Shown here: one piece after another, positions 63,775-64,000 of the stretch
How positions within the stretch are numbered: position 1 is the stretch's first letter
Layout: every line of letters starts with the position of its first letter
Assembly: GCF_900107405.1 (NCBI RefSeq)
Contig: NZ_FNPV01000004.1
Location: 1 to 64,000 of the forward strand
Source of the DNA: Tindallia californiensis
GTDB taxonomy: Bacteria; Bacillota; Clostridia; Peptostreptococcales; Tindalliaceae
DNA: 64,000 bases
Reading direction: 5' to 3'
Made by a program: the position numbers and the translations under genes
The notes under the pieces: generated by a model
Database searches by the model: none
What the model saw: the letters and a program-made list of their open reading frames with translations, nothing else
What the model was told of the DNA's origin: nothing

Positions 63775-64000
63775 ATGTACAATTATCGTTGTAGGGACAG
63801 GTGGAATGGGAAGCGCTATTACCAGAGAACGGTCAAAAAAATAGGGAAGGATAGCGACCGGCAAGGGGTATATAACGCAGGAATGGATCGACGGATTTTA
63901 AGCATGATGGTTATCAGATAGGAAAATAAGCAGTCGTTTATGATTGGAGTATCTACTACAAAGAAAGCTCTTTGGACGTTATAAAAAATCAGCAACAGGG
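63775..64000 (+). pseudogene. Decayed Rossmann-fold gene fragment at window edge
   Basis: After glpK and the ribosome-site-like GAGGAG, the bases near 63780 encode TIIVVGTGGMGSAITRERSKK before a TAG, a clear NAD(P)-binding GxGGxG start. It is out of frame with the only nearby ATG (63775), and further out a fragment resembling YDWSIYYKESSLDVIKNQQ appears at the window end. The pattern resembles saccharopine-dehydrogenase-type proteins, but with stops and shifts it looks broken. It runs off the window. Confidence 0.45.

Overview
The window looks like a chromosomal stretch from a low-GC, Gram-positive, anaerobic Clostridia-type Firmicute. Supporting signs are strong AGGAGG ribosome binding sites, frequent GTG/TTG starts, SigA-type promoters, a Tad pilus locus without an outer-membrane secretin, an oxygen-sensitive indolepyruvate:ferredoxin oxidoreductase (IorAB), a CsoR-CopA-CopZ copper module, and ribosomal genes in the rpsF-ssb-rpsR order. 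An alkaliphilic or Natronincolaceae-like clostridium would fit, but that is inference. No rRNA, tRNA, intact IS element or CRISPR array was seen.

Layout. 1-8877: Tad/Flp pilus operon, with two tandemly duplicated Flp pilins (the first cut by the window edge), a prepilin peptidase, a third pilin, three TadE/G-like pseudopilins, CpaB, TadZ/CpaE, TadA, TadB, TadC and a DUF192 protein. 8878-14123: two paralogous coiled-coil proteins, one soluble and one membrane-anchored, flank a large AraC-type regulator with a degenerate GH39-like domain. 14196-22208: TSUP permease, HD-GYP protein, SppA, RDD protein, a chemoreceptor, a decayed second chemoreceptor, a 5'-nucleotidase-like HAD protein and an M19 dipeptidase. 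22361-25214: YtrA-type GntR regulator with an ABC transporter and its probable operator. 25312-29714: SLC13 permease, persulfide-dioxygenase-like MBL/rhodanese protein and two YeeE/YedE half-transporters, a sulfur module. 29995-37250: xanthine phosphoribosyltransferase, chemoreceptor plus solute-binding lipoprotein, a zincin, a membrane J-domain protein, a CofE-like ligase, TcdA and CsaA.

37324-47032: a 34-aa membrane peptide, an RND efflux pair, a small alarmone synthetase, a YugP-like Zn peptidase, an OmpR/histidine-kinase pair and a split permease. 47195-50395: GYF_2-RDD protein and IorAB. 50596-56650: Cache chemoreceptor, rpsF-ssb-rpsR followed by a secreted GH26 enzyme, ribosomal protein L25/Ctc and a small hypothetical gene. 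56681-60611: GNAT enzyme and copper operon. 60635-64000: double-rhodanese lipoprotein, glycerol kinase with an attenuator-like leader, and a decayed Rossmann-fold gene at the edge.

The most interesting signals are: (i) the same rare operator architecture, two divergent pairs of 11-bp-spaced TGAAC direct repeats, upstream of both the OmpR/HK operon and the distant RND efflux operon; (ii) the two coiled-coil paralogs with conserved ends and divergent middles next to the Tad locus; (iii) leader terminators upstream of the OmpR gene and glpK; (iv) paired CTACCC-N5-GGGT palindromes in front of the split permease; and (v) a sub-100-bp pilin duplication that includes its intergenic sequence.
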